7,602 nucleotides of DNA from Bathyarchaeum sp965602795 (GCA_965602795.1 CBFCZR010000079.1:1-7602), one strand, 5' to 3'; numbered from the stretch's first letter, positions 1 through 6,609 are shown. Program-made: numbers and translations. The notes: generated by a model not told the origin, from the letters alone.

Positions 1-66
1 CATCATTGGCTCATAGAGAAAGGCTATTTAATTGTAAGACCAAAGGATGAAGGAGGAAAAAGATGA
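1..66 (+). CDS. 3' end of an unidentified upstream gene (partial)
   Basis: Frame 1 is open from the window edge and stops at TGA 64-66, giving 21 residues that end in YLIVRPKDEGGKR. The stop overlaps the ATG of the next gene as ATGA (63-66). This is a typical translational-coupling arrangement and the main reason to believe the frame is a real gene end. The tail is charged and hydrophilic, and its LIEKGYL...DEGGKR pattern faintly resembles the wing of a winged-helix regulator. That resemblance is too weak to name a family. The tight overlap suggests it belongs to the same operon as the aldolase and dehydrogenase that follow. Confidence 0.55.
   Translation, partial: HHWLIEKGYLIVRPKDEGGKR
51..56 (+). 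promoter_or_regulatory. Strong Shine-Dalgarno AGGAGG for the LsrF-like aldolase
   Basis: AGGAGG lies 6 bases before the ATG at 63 and 9 bases before the ATG at 66, so it supports either of the two adjacent start codons. It sits inside the last codons of the upstream gene, as expected for coupled genes. The ATG at 63 is preferred because it forms the ATGA overlap, but the choice changes the protein by only one residue. Confidence 0.75.
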
Positions 67-863
67 TGGATTGGGGAATCCAAAACAGATTAAACCGGCT
101 CATACAGAAAGACGGAAAAGCCCTGTTTCTGCCTGTAGACCACGGATACTTTCAGGGTCCAACCCGCAAACTGGAGAAACCCGGAGAAACCATAAAACCG
201 TTGATTCAATATGCAGACGCCATAATGCTGACCCGAGGCGTACTCAGAAACTGCGTAGACCCAGCAATAGAAAAACCCGTAATTCTAAGGGTTTCTGGAG
301 GCAACAGCGTAGTAGGAGAGGACCTGTCCAACGAGGAACAGCTAACTTCGATTACCGAGATTCTCAGGCTTAACGCCAGCGCCGCCTCCATGTCAATCTA
401 CGTGGGCAGCAAACATGAACACCAAACTTTGAAGAGTTTCTCAAGGCTTGTTGACCAATGCGAAGACTACGGCATACCCACCATGGCAGTAACCGCGGTA
501 GGCAGAGAACTGGAGAAACGCACCGCCCGATACCTGGCACTGTGCTGCAGAATAGCGGCTGAGCTGGGCGCCCGAGTGGTCAAAACGTATTACTGCGAAG
601 AAGCTTTTGAGAAGGTTGTTGATGGCTGCCCCGTGCCTGTGGTGATGGCTGGCGGACCAAAAGTGGACACCGAACTGGAGGTGTTCGAGTTTGTTTACGA
701 CGGACTGCAGAAGGGGTCTATAGGCGTGAATCTTGGCAGAAACATCTGGCAGCACCAGTATCCGGTGGCTATGATACGGGCTATAAGAGGACTAATCCAC
801 GAAAACCTCAACCCCAAAGAGGCACAACAGCTATTCGAACAGGTAAAAGCCGGAAAGGCATAG
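63..863 (+). CDS. LsrF/DhnA-type class I aldolase (thiolase family)
   Basis: This 266-residue TIM-barrel Schiff-base aldolase resembles E. coli LsrF (3-hydroxy-5-phosphonooxypentane-2,4-dione thiolase) along its whole length. Family motifs seen are DWGIQNRL near the start, VDHGYFQGP at 25-33, LTRGVLR at 56-62, GIPTMAVT at 137-144, VVKTYYCEE at 172-180, CPVPVVMAGGPK at 189-200 and the phosphate-binding region GVNLGRNIWQ at 221-230. Lys174 matches the Schiff-base lysine of LsrF. The protein begins about where the LsrF core begins, lacking the roughly 30-residue bacterial N-terminal extension. It is the middle gene of a likely operon, overlapping the gene before it by ATGA and followed after 27 bases by a zinc dehydrogenase. 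No LsrK, LsrG, LsrR or LsrB homologue is visible, so the substrate is probably another phosphorylated sugar or diketone. The same superfamily holds archaeal fructose-bisphosphate aldolase and the archaeal ADH synthase of aromatic biosynthesis, but the residue pattern is closest to LsrF. Family is certain; substrate is unknown. Confidence 0.85.
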   Translation: MMDWGIQNRLNRLIQKDGKALFLPVDHGYFQGPTRKLEKPGETIKPLIQYADAIMLTRGVLRNCVDPAIEKPVILRVSGGNSVVGEDLSNEEQLTSITEILRLNASAASMSIYVGSKHEHQTLKSFSRLVDQCEDYGIPTMAVTAVGRELEKRTARYLALCCRIAAELGARVVKTYYCEEAFEKVVDGCPVPVVMAGGPKVDTELEVFEFVYDGLQKGSIGVNLGRNIWQHQYPVAMIRAIRGLIHENLNPKEAQQLFEQVKAGKA

Positions 864-881
864 TTCTGTTGCAGTTTTTTT

Positions 882-886
882 GGTGA
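882..886 (+). promoter_or_regulatory. Shine-Dalgarno GGTGA of the zinc dehydrogenase
   Basis: GGTGA ends 4 bases before the ATG at 891. It is complementary to the GGAUCACC part of the 16S rRNA 3' end, the usual archaeal form. The short spacing fits this part of the anti-SD and supports the chosen start. Confidence 0.6.
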
Positions 887-890
887 ACAG

Positions 891-1922
891 ATGCTTGTAG
901 CTGTCTACCACAACAACAGGGACGTACACGTTGAAGAGGTGCCTAAACCTGAGATTGGAGCAGACGAGATACTGCTAAAGGTGATGGCAAGCGGAATATG
1001 CGGAACCGACGTGGTAGAGTGGTACAGGCTACCTAAGGCGCCCCGAGTGCTGGGGCACGAAGCAACAGGAATCATAGATGAAGTGGGAAAAAAAGTAACC
1101 AAATACATGGTTGGAGACCGCGTGTTCGTCTCCCATCACGTGCCATGCAACAAATGCCACTACTGCAGGAAGGATGCTCACACAGCCTGTGAAACCCTGC
1201 ACACAACCAACTACTACCCCGGAGGCTTCTCCCAATACATACGGGTGCCAAAAATAAACGTGGAAACCGGAGTCTACAAGCTACCAGCAAACATGTCCTA
1301 CGAAGAGGGAACATTCATCGAACCTTTAGCATGTGCAGTCCGGGGGCAACGGCTGGCAGGCATCCAGAAAGGCGACACAGTTCTGATTATTGGGAGCGGA
1401 ATGGCAGGAATACTCCACATACAGCTAGCGAAACTTAAAGGCGCACAGAAAATTTTTGCTGCCGACATAAACCCTGAACGCCTAAAACTGGCCCCAAAAT
1501 TTGGGGCAGACCACGTGATAGACGCGAAGGGAGACTTGCCACAACAATTGAAGGAACTCAACGATGGAGTAGCAGCGGACAAGGTGATAGTTTGCACAGG
1601 CGCAACCCAAGCAGCGTTAACTGCGCTAGATTGTGTGGACAGGGGAGGAACAATCCTGTATTTCGCTGTTCCAGACCCCACAGTCAAGATTCCGATACCC
1701 ATAACAGAGTTCTGGAGAAACGAAACAACCATACGAACATCCTACGGCGCAGCGCCAAGAGACCTCGAGGAAGCCCTGCAGATTCTAGCCAAAAAACAGG
1801 TAAACGTCAAGGACATGATAACCCACAGACTTGACATCCGAGAGATAGCTGAAGGATTCAGGCTGGTAGCAGAAGCAGGAAAATCATTGAAGGTAATCAT
1901 AGAGCCAAACAGAAGCGAATAG
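891..1922 (+). CDS. Zinc-dependent medium-chain alcohol/polyol dehydrogenase
   Basis: This 343-residue medium-chain dehydrogenase has the usual length for the threonine/sorbitol/galactitol-phosphate dehydrogenase group. The N-terminal GroES-like domain has catalytic zinc ligands Cys37 (GICGTD), His56-Glu57 (GHE) and Glu144 (IEPLACAVRG). The structural-zinc lobe has Cys86, Cys89, Cys92 and Cys100 (PCNKCHYC...C). The Rossmann domain has GSGMAG at 168-173, and Asp192 ends the second strand (FAADINPERL), a residue that usually favours NAD over NADP. All catalytic and structural zinc residues are present, so it should be an active cytosolic enzyme that oxidises a secondary alcohol of a sugar, polyol or sugar phosphate. 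The 27-base gap after the aldolase suggests the pair acts in one route, with the dehydrogenase making the keto substrate that the aldolase cleaves, or the reverse. That order is inference. A threonine dehydrogenase assignment cannot be excluded from sequence alone. Confidence 0.88.
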   Translation: MLVAVYHNNRDVHVEEVPKPEIGADEILLKVMASGICGTDVVEWYRLPKAPRVLGHEATGIIDEVGKKVTKYMVGDRVFVSHHVPCNKCHYCRKDAHTACETLHTTNYYPGGFSQYIRVPKINVETGVYKLPANMSYEEGTFIEPLACAVRGQRLAGIQKGDTVLIIGSGMAGILHIQLAKLKGAQKIFAADINPERLKLAPKFGADHVIDAKGDLPQQLKELNDGVAADKVIVCTGATQAALTALDCVDRGGTILYFAVPDPTVKIPIPITEFWRNETTIRTSYGAAPRDLEEALQILAKKQVNVKDMITHRLDIREIAEGFRLVAEAGKSLKVIIEPNRSE

Positions 1923-1929
1923 CCAGAAC

Positions 1930-1947
1930 CTTGAAAAATTATAAATA
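1930..1947 (+). promoter_or_regulatory. Archaeal BRE/TATA promoter of corA
   Basis: The run TTGAAAAATTATAAATA just after the dehydrogenase stop has a purine-rich BRE-like part (about 1932-1938) followed by a TATA element TTATAAAT (1939-1946). It is the clearest promoter in the window. Transcription would be expected to begin around 1967-1972. This puts the ATG at 1954 upstream of the transcript start and leaves a leader of about 70 bases before GTG 2040, or about 10-25 bases before the non-canonical candidates at 1980 and 1995. Confidence 0.6.
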
Positions 1948-2039
1948 GCCCTTATGGAAAACCGAGCATTGGGTGCAGTGTAACGCGTCGTTTTATTAAG
2001 AAAAGATCAAAAAAGTCTGGTCTTCCCCCAGGAACACCA

Positions 2040-3047
2040 GTGTATATTGGAAAAGAGAAAACTGAGAAGGTAAAGGTTACATGCATTAACTATGATGGAA
2101 GCCATTTTGAGGAAAAGGAATTAAAGACAATTGACGAATGTTTCCCCCTCAAGGCTAAACCTGCTGCAATATGGGTAAACATAGATGGAATCCATCAGCC
2201 AGACAACATCGAAAATATCGGGAAACAATTCAAAATACATCCCCTTGTTCTGGAAGACATCATGAATACGGGGCAACGCCCAAAAATGGAAGACTTTGAT
2301 GACTACCTCTTTGTTGTTCTAAAGATGCTTCATTACGATGAGGAAGAAAACGAAACCAAAACCGAACAGGTCAGCCTAATTCTCGGCTCAAACTATGTTA
2401 TCTCACTTCAGGAGAACGAGGGAGACGTTTTCGACTCCATCCGAGAAAGAATCAGAAGCGACCGCGGACGCATCAGAAAGATGGGAGCCGACTATCTAGC
2501 CTACTCGCTGATAGACGCCATTGTCGACAACTACTTCACGGTTCTGGAGAAAATTGGAGAAAAAATCGAGGACATAGAAGACGAGCTGGTTAAGAATCCG
2601 ACCCCAGACGTCCTGCATACGATTCACCATTTGAAGAGAGAGCTGATTTTTCTCCGCAAGTCTGTTTGGCCTCTACGGGAAGTCATAAGCCGGCTGGAAA
2701 GATGGGAATCGCCCCTAATCGACAAATCAATAGACATCTACCTGCGGGACGTCTACGATCACACAATACAGGTTATCGACGCACTAGAAACATTCAGGGA
2801 CATGCTTTCTGGAATGCTGGACATTTATCTTTCAAGCGTTAGCAACAGAATGAATGAAGTCATGAAGGTGCTAACAATCATTGCGACCATATTTATTCCC
2901 TTAACTCTGATAGCGGGCATCTACGGAATGAACTTCAAGTACATGCCTGAACTTGATTGGGCTTGGGGTTACCCCATAGTCTACGTAATCATGCTCGCCA
3001 TCGGCGTAGTAATGTTGATTTACTTCAGAAGGAAAAGATGGTTGTAG
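2040..3047 (+). CDS. corA: CorA-type magnesium/cobalt channel (start uncertain; probably begins upstream)
   Basis: This is a homopentameric inner-membrane Mg2+ channel subunit of the Thermotoga-type CorA family. From GTG 2040 it is 335 residues. It has a large cytoplasmic alpha/beta domain (about 1-150, with IHPLVLEDI at 67-75 and QRPKMEDF at 79-86), a long stalk helix (about 160-275), TM1 (about 275-295) ending in the signature YGMN (295-298), an acidic loop YMPELDW, TM2 (about 311-329) and a basic tail RRKRWL. Asp73 and Asp237 match T. maritima Asp89 and Asp253, the regulatory Mg2+ sites between protomers, so gating by internal Mg2+ should be retained. GTG 2040 has only a weak AGGA (2030-2033) before it. 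The same frame upstream (2001-2039) encodes KRSKKSGLPPGTP, matching the N terminus of T. maritima CorA (SAKKGLPPGT), so the true start is probably 15-20 codons earlier. The upstream frame stops at TGA 1932 and has no ATG, GTG or TTG. The best candidates are GTA 1980 (GGGTG 4 bases before it) and ATT 1995. Confidence 0.93.
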   Translation: MYIGKEKTEKVKVTCINYDGSHFEEKELKTIDECFPLKAKPAAIWVNIDGIHQPDNIENIGKQFKIHPLVLEDIMNTGQRPKMEDFDDYLFVVLKMLHYDEEENETKTEQVSLILGSNYVISLQENEGDVFDSIRERIRSDRGRIRKMGADYLAYSLIDAIVDNYFTVLEKIGEKIEDIEDELVKNPTPDVLHTIHHLKRELIFLRKSVWPLREVISRLERWESPLIDKSIDIYLRDVYDHTIQVIDALETFRDMLSGMLDIYLSSVSNRMNEVMKVLTIIATIFIPLTLIAGIYGMNFKYMPELDWAWGYPIVYVIMLAIGVVMLIYFRRKRWL

Positions 3048-3076
3048 ATAGGTCTGACCAACTGTTAAGTGATTAA

Positions 3077-3673
3077 ATGAAAGAAGGAAAAATTAGATTC
3101 AACACCCGCTTCGTTTCTGACAAGGTTCCCAGCAACCCCAGAATTGAAGAGCTGAAAGAGTGGTGTGAACGATTCCAGAGAACTGGTTTGACTCCAGAGT
3201 TTGAGGGAAATTACACTGGCAACCTGAGCTTCAGATGCGAGGACGGGTTCGTGATAACGGCGTCTGGGCTGAAAAGCAAACAAAACCTGAGCAACGATTG
3301 TTTTGTTTACGTAAAAAGTTACGACCCACAAAGTAACACTGTCTATGTTGAGGGAAGGAGGCAGCCCTCCTCAGAAGCGGTGATGCATCATCTAATCTAC
3401 AAGACACACAAAGAAGTGAATGCGGTGTTTCATGGACACAATGACGCAATCATAATGAACGCTGAAAAACTGGGGTTGACGGTAACCGAAAAGGAACATG
3501 AATCGGGCACAGCTGCGTTGGCAAAGGAAGCCCTGAAGGCTCTGGGAGACAACAAACTGGTTGTGCTAAGGAATCATGGTTTTGTTTCTGTGGGCAATAC
3601 CATGAAAGAAGCTGACGAACTGGCTTTGGCTACTTTAAAGCGGGGCAAAGAAGCAGCAAACTTCAAAGCCTAA
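3077..3673 (+). CDS. Class II aldolase/adducin-family zinc enzyme
   Basis: This 198-residue single-domain protein has the length and motif order of the FucA/AraD/MtnB-type class II aldolase family. Seen are GNYTGNLSFR at 44-53, ITASGL at 60-65, PSSEAVMHH at 97-105, the zinc motif AVFHGHND at 116-123 and RNHGFVSVG at 165-173. The expected zinc ligands are His119, His121 and His167, with Glu100 as the likely catalytic acid. It should perform a retro-aldol cleavage, epimerisation or dehydration of a sugar phosphate in the cytosol; the exact substrate cannot be read from the motifs. The start ATG follows AAGTGAT (3067-3073), a partial anti-SD match close to the start. The 29-base gap from corA, with no visible promoter, suggests co-transcription, although no functional link to Mg2+ transport is evident beyond shared transcription. 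Fuculose-phosphate aldolase and methylthioribulose-phosphate dehydratase are the main alternatives. Confidence 0.85.
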   Translation: MKEGKIRFNTRFVSDKVPSNPRIEELKEWCERFQRTGLTPEFEGNYTGNLSFRCEDGFVITASGLKSKQNLSNDCFVYVKSYDPQSNTVYVEGRRQPSSEAVMHHLIYKTHKEVNAVFHGHNDAIIMNAEKLGLTVTEKEHESGTAALAKEALKALGDNKLVVLRNHGFVSVGNTMKEADELALATLKRGKEAANFKA

Positions 3674-3705
3674 AACGTGATTAATTGTAAAGAGACGTTA
3701 TCTTG

Positions 3706-3721
3706 TAGAAAGTATTTTTAA
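3706..3721 (+). promoter_or_regulatory. Probable archaeal promoter of pyrG
   Basis: TAGAAAG (BRE-like) is followed by TATTTTTA (3713-3720) in the 92-base gap before pyrG. Spacing predicts a transcript start around 3740-3745, giving a leader of roughly 20-25 bases. It is less close to consensus than the corA promoter but well placed. Confidence 0.45.
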
Positions 3722-3752
3722 CGCCAAACACAGTTTATGGACTTATTATTGT

Positions 3753-3757
3753 GAGGG
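3753..3757 (+). promoter_or_regulatory. Shine-Dalgarno GAGGG of pyrG
   Basis: GAGGG, within GTGAGGG, ends 8 bases before ATG 3766. That ATG begins VKYVFVTGG, the standard CTP synthase N terminus, so site and homology agree on the start. Confidence 0.55.
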
Positions 3758-3765
3758 CTTACTAA

Positions 3766-5391
3766 ATGGTCAAGTATGTTTTTGTAACCGGTGGGGTACT
3801 CTCCTCTGTTGGTAAAGGAATTGTCACTTCTTCTATAGGGAAAATGCTGCAGGTCAGAGGCTTCGATGTCACAGTCATAAAGGTTGACCCATACGTGAAC
3901 GTCGACGCCGGAACAATGAACCCCTACATCCACGGGGAAGTCTTCGTCACAGAGGACGGCGGCGAAACAGACCTAGACCTTGGCGGATACGAAAGATTCC
4001 TTAACATCAACCTACCAAAAGAAAACAACATAACAACCGGACAAATCTACCAGACAATCATTGACAGGGAACGGCGAGGCGACTTTCTGGGCAGATGCGT
4101 CCAAATAATTCCCCACGTCACCGACGAGATTAAACGGCGCATCCGCATGGTCGCAGAACAATCAAAGGGCTCTATCGTACTCACAGAGCTTGGGGGAACA
4201 GTAGGCGACATAGAGGGACTGCCCTTCCTAGAGGCTATCCGTCAGATGCGCCTAGAGAATGGCTTCGACAATATTCTCTATGTTCACCTTGCCCTTGTTC
4301 CCATCTTGGATGTTACTGGTGAAATGAAAACCAAGCCCCTTCAGCACAGCGTCAACGAACTGCGGCGAATAGGTATCCAGCCAGACACAATCGTGGCCAG
4401 ATGCAGAAAGATGATTGGCAAAGAGATTCGTCGGAAAGTGGCGCTGTTTGGCACCATCCCCGAAGGAGCGGTGTTCTGCTCCTATAACGTTCCATCCATT
4501 TACCAAGTTCCCCTGATCTTGGATGAACAGGGCATGGGCGATTACGTTTGCAGGCGATTGGGGCTACAAAAAAAGACCCCCAAGTGGAGCGAATGGAAAA
4601 AATTTGTGGATTCCTTTGAAAACCCCAAGCATGAAGTTAAGGTAGCGCTGATCGGCAAATACGCGGGCTTAGTTGACAGTTACGTTAGCATGAATGAGGC
4701 TTTTAGACACGCTGGCGCAGCTTGCCAGACAAGAGTTCTTATAAACTATCTTGAGGCAGAGGCTCTGGAAAACAACTCGGAGGGGTTGAAGCTTCTTGAG
4801 GGGCATGATGGAGTGTTTATTCCTTACGGTTTTGGTCCTCGGGGAACTGAAGGAAAAATTAGCGGTGTCCGTTTTGCACGCGAAAATGATGTGCCTTTCT
4901 TGGGAATCTGCTACGGCTTTCAGTTGGCGGTTGTCGAGTTCGCCCGCAACGTTTGTGGATTGGAGGGCGCCAACAGCACCGAAATAAACCCGGACACGCC
5001 TCACCCCGTGATTGATTTGATGCCTGAGCAGAGGAACGTGGACAATAAGGGTGGGACTATGCGTTTAGGCGCCCACGAGGTGTCGGTGAAGAAAGAAACG
5101 CTGGCTCGCAAGCTTTATGGCGTTGAAAAGCTCTTTAAGCGTCACCGTCACCGATGGGAAGTCAACCCCGACTACTGGGACACTCTGGAGAAACATGGAA
5201 TGGTTTTCTCGGGAAACAGCCTCGACGGCAGACGAAAGGAGATTCTGGAGCTTCCAGACAGATTCTATTTCTTTGCTTCCCAGTTCCACGGAGAATTCAC
5301 GAGCAGACCCACTCAACCGGAACCTGAGTATTACGGCTTCATCAAAGCGTGTTTAGACAAGAAACTGGGGAAAACGAAGCCAGAATTCTAA
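3766..5391 (+). CDS. pyrG: CTP synthase (glutamine-hydrolysing)
   Basis: This 541-residue enzyme makes CTP from UTP, ATP and glutamine, the last step of pyrimidine nucleotide synthesis; length is normal. The N-terminal amidoligase domain (about 1-265) has the P-loop-like GGVLSSVGKGI at 9-19, VDPYVNVDAGTM at 40-51, HGEVFVTEDGGETDLDLG at 56-73 (Asp71, metal), ELGGTVGDIEG at 141-151 (Glu141, metal) and the UTP/CTP site KTKPLQHSV at 188-196, where most relatives read KTKPTQ. The C-terminal class I glutaminase domain (about 290-535) has nucleophile Cys382 (GICYGFQ), and His508 and Glu510 complete the triad. RHRHRWEVN at 459-467 is the usual linker motif. Three glutaminase motifs differ from the usual family form: PGGFG is PYGFG (353-357), GICLGMQ is GICYGFQ (380-386) and QFHPEF is QFHGEF (506-511). 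The triad is intact, so activity is expected, perhaps with altered glutamine use. Base composition changes abruptly near 4.2-4.26 kb inside the gene. Confidence 0.97.
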   Translation: MVKYVFVTGGVLSSVGKGIVTSSIGKMLQVRGFDVTVIKVDPYVNVDAGTMNPYIHGEVFVTEDGGETDLDLGGYERFLNINLPKENNITTGQIYQTIIDRERRGDFLGRCVQIIPHVTDEIKRRIRMVAEQSKGSIVLTELGGTVGDIEGLPFLEAIRQMRLENGFDNILYVHLALVPILDVTGEMKTKPLQHSVNELRRIGIQPDTIVARCRKMIGKEIRRKVALFGTIPEGAVFCSYNVPSIYQVPLILDEQGMGDYVCRRLGLQKKTPKWSEWKKFVDSFENPKHEVKVALIGKYAGLVDSYVSMNEAFRHAGAACQTRVLINYLEAEALENNSEGLKLLEGHDGVFIPYGFGPRGTEGKISGVRFARENDVPFLGICYGFQLAVVEFARNVCGLEGANSTEINPDTPHPVIDLMPEQRNVDNKGGTMRLGAHEVSVKKETLARKLYGVEKLFKRHRHRWEVNPDYWDTLEKHGMVFSGNSLDGRRKEILELPDRFYFFASQFHGEFTSRPTQPEPEYYGFIKACLDKKLGKTKPEF

Positions 5392-5442
5392 GACTGTGTA
5401 TGGTTAGTGATGTTTGTCTTTCCGGCAGACTGGAAAATCAGA

Positions 5443-5457
5443 GTTTAACCTATATTC
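5443..5457 (+). promoter_or_regulatory. Weak candidate promoter for the membrane protein gene
   Basis: The 145-base gap after pyrG contains TTTAACCTATATTCT, with a TATATT core at 5451-5456. A transcript start would fall near 5478, leaving a leader of about 60 bases. The match is poor and no convincing BRE is present. The gene could instead be read through from pyrG. Nothing else clear was seen in this gap except a 5-bp hairpin (TTTCC 5419-5423 with GGAAA 5432-5436). Confidence 0.25.
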
Positions 5458-5536
5458 TCTTGTTTAAGTGGAATCAAGCAAAAGATAATACGCAGAAACG
5501 GCTACTTGGCTGTATTCATGATGGACTGAGAAGCTG

Positions 5537-6595
5537 ATGGTTACCGAAAACGGGTTGAAACTGAAGAAAACGGTTCCTTTTCTGCTGCTAGGTCTTTTGA
5601 TTTTCATAGTCTATCTCCACTTCTTCGTTGGCATTCCCGAAATCCTCGCTATAATCAGAGACGTGAATCTATTCTATTATGGTCTTGCAGTCGCGGTTCT
5701 CTTCTTGAACATGGGCATCAACTCGTTGACTTGGCAGTATTTTCTCCGTCCGCTCTCTGTGAGAGTTCCCTTTCGAAAAACCTTCTTGTTCACGTGGATA
5801 GGCTTCTTTGTTGACCTGCTGGTGCCGGCGGAGTCTATCAGCGGAGACGCAACCAAAGCTTACTTGATGACCAAGCAGTCAAACGAAAACGGCGGAAAAG
5901 TCTTGGCGTCGGTTGTCAGCCATCGGATTCTGCTCATGGTATTATCCACAGTCAGTTTGGTTGTCAGTTTTGTTTGGCTTTACGTCCTGAAAATCGAGGT
6001 TCCTGCCCTTGTTTCAGGCCTAGTTTTATTGGTGATTTTTGGTACCGCCATTTCGTTGTTCTTCATTTTTCTTTTCAGCCTAAAAGAGAAGCTGGCGCAG
6101 AGATTACTTGGTGTCTTGCTGCGTTTTGTGGCCTTTGTCACTAGGGGACGTTTGGATATTAACCGCCTAAGAGAAACCGCAGTAAAGGCGTTGTCTGCTT
6201 TTCATGATTCCATAGATATTTTGCGCAGAAACCCGCGGAGTTTGGTTCCGTCGATACTTTTTTCGTTGGTTGGCTGGTTCTTCAGTATCCTCCTGTCTTA
6301 CCTTGTCTTCGTTTCTCTGGGTCAGCATGTTGACTTTGCCATAATAGTGGTTGTTCACTCCGTTAGCATAAGCATCCAGTCTATTCCCCTTGGGATACCC
6401 GGAGAAGTAGGGGTTGTGGATACAGCTATGACTTGGCTTTTCACTCTTCTTGCTGTAGAATCCGCTGTCGCTGCGGCGGCAACGGTGCTTATACGGCTTT
6501 TGTGGGTGTGGCTTAGAATCGTCATAGGATTTGTGGCTGTCCAATGGATAGACCTGAAAGATTTGGCGGAACATCTACGCAAAGACCTCTTCTGA
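5537..6595 (+). CDS. LPG-synthase-type / flippase-like integral membrane protein (PF03706, UPF0104)
   Basis: This 352-residue polytopic membrane protein has about eight hydrophobic segments (roughly 12-32, 44-64, 80-96, 122-151, 155-180, 234-260, 265-284 and 293-333). It belongs to the family whose best-known member is the membrane domain of lysylphosphatidylglycerol synthase. Family landmarks are the polar loop PAESISGDATKAYLMTK at 97-113 and IPLGIPGEVGVVDTAM at 283-298, between hydrophobic stretches. The C-terminal aminoacyl-transferase domain of true MprF is absent, so it is the stand-alone version often found in archaea. These are thought to move or modify a lipid or lipid-linked sugar, without proven substrate here. 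ATG 5537 follows an in-frame stop (TGA 5519-5521) closely and has only a poor Shine-Dalgarno site (GAGAAG, 5528-5533). No glycosyltransferase partner is in the window. The 3' end converges on the minus-strand gene with 14 bases between stops and no clear terminator there. Confidence 0.85.
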   Translation: MVTENGLKLKKTVPFLLLGLLIFIVYLHFFVGIPEILAIIRDVNLFYYGLAVAVLFLNMGINSLTWQYFLRPLSVRVPFRKTFLFTWIGFFVDLLVPAESISGDATKAYLMTKQSNENGGKVLASVVSHRILLMVLSTVSLVVSFVWLYVLKIEVPALVSGLVLLVIFGTAISLFFIFLFSLKEKLAQRLLGVLLRFVAFVTRGRLDINRLRETAVKALSAFHDSIDILRRNPRSLVPSILFSLVGWFFSILLSYLVFVSLGQHVDFAIIVVVHSVSISIQSIPLGIPGEVGVVDTAMTWLFTLLAVESAVAAAATVLIRLLWVWLRIVIGFVAVQWIDLKDLAEHLRKDLF

Positions 6596-6609
6596 GCAAG
6601 TTCTAAAAG

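Noticed and set aside
875..881. Run of seven T after the aldolase stop, a possible archaeal terminator
   Set aside because: It abuts the Shine-Dalgarno site of the next co-directional gene within a 27-base gap, has no upstream promoter for that gene to justify termination, and is a single short T tract.
1298..1732. 144-codon minus-strand ORF inside the dehydrogenase gene
   Set aside because: The plus strand carries complete zinc-dehydrogenase motifs throughout; the reverse frame shows no domain or start signal.
1954..1983. ATG at 1954 as the corA start
   Set aside because: It is in a different frame, hits TAA at 1981 after nine codons, and lies upstream of the transcript start predicted from the TATA element.
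3674..5536. Replication origin suggested by the strand-composition switch
   Set aside because: No origin-recognition-box repeats, long A/T-rich unwinding region or orc1/cdc6 gene is visible, and the skew left of the switch is mixed in corA and the class II aldolase gene.
5400..5537. Small plus-strand ORF (45 codons) in the gap between pyrG and the membrane protein, ending one base into the next ATG
   Set aside because: It has no Shine-Dalgarno site, no recognisable composition or motif, and its longer form overlaps the end of pyrG out of frame. It is best explained as chance.
5403..5540. C/D-box-like words (GTGATG, ATGATGG, CTGA) in the same gap, a possible archaeal sRNA
   Set aside because: Box spacing is wrong: the words are either over 100 bases apart or nearly touching, and no C'/D' pair lies between them.
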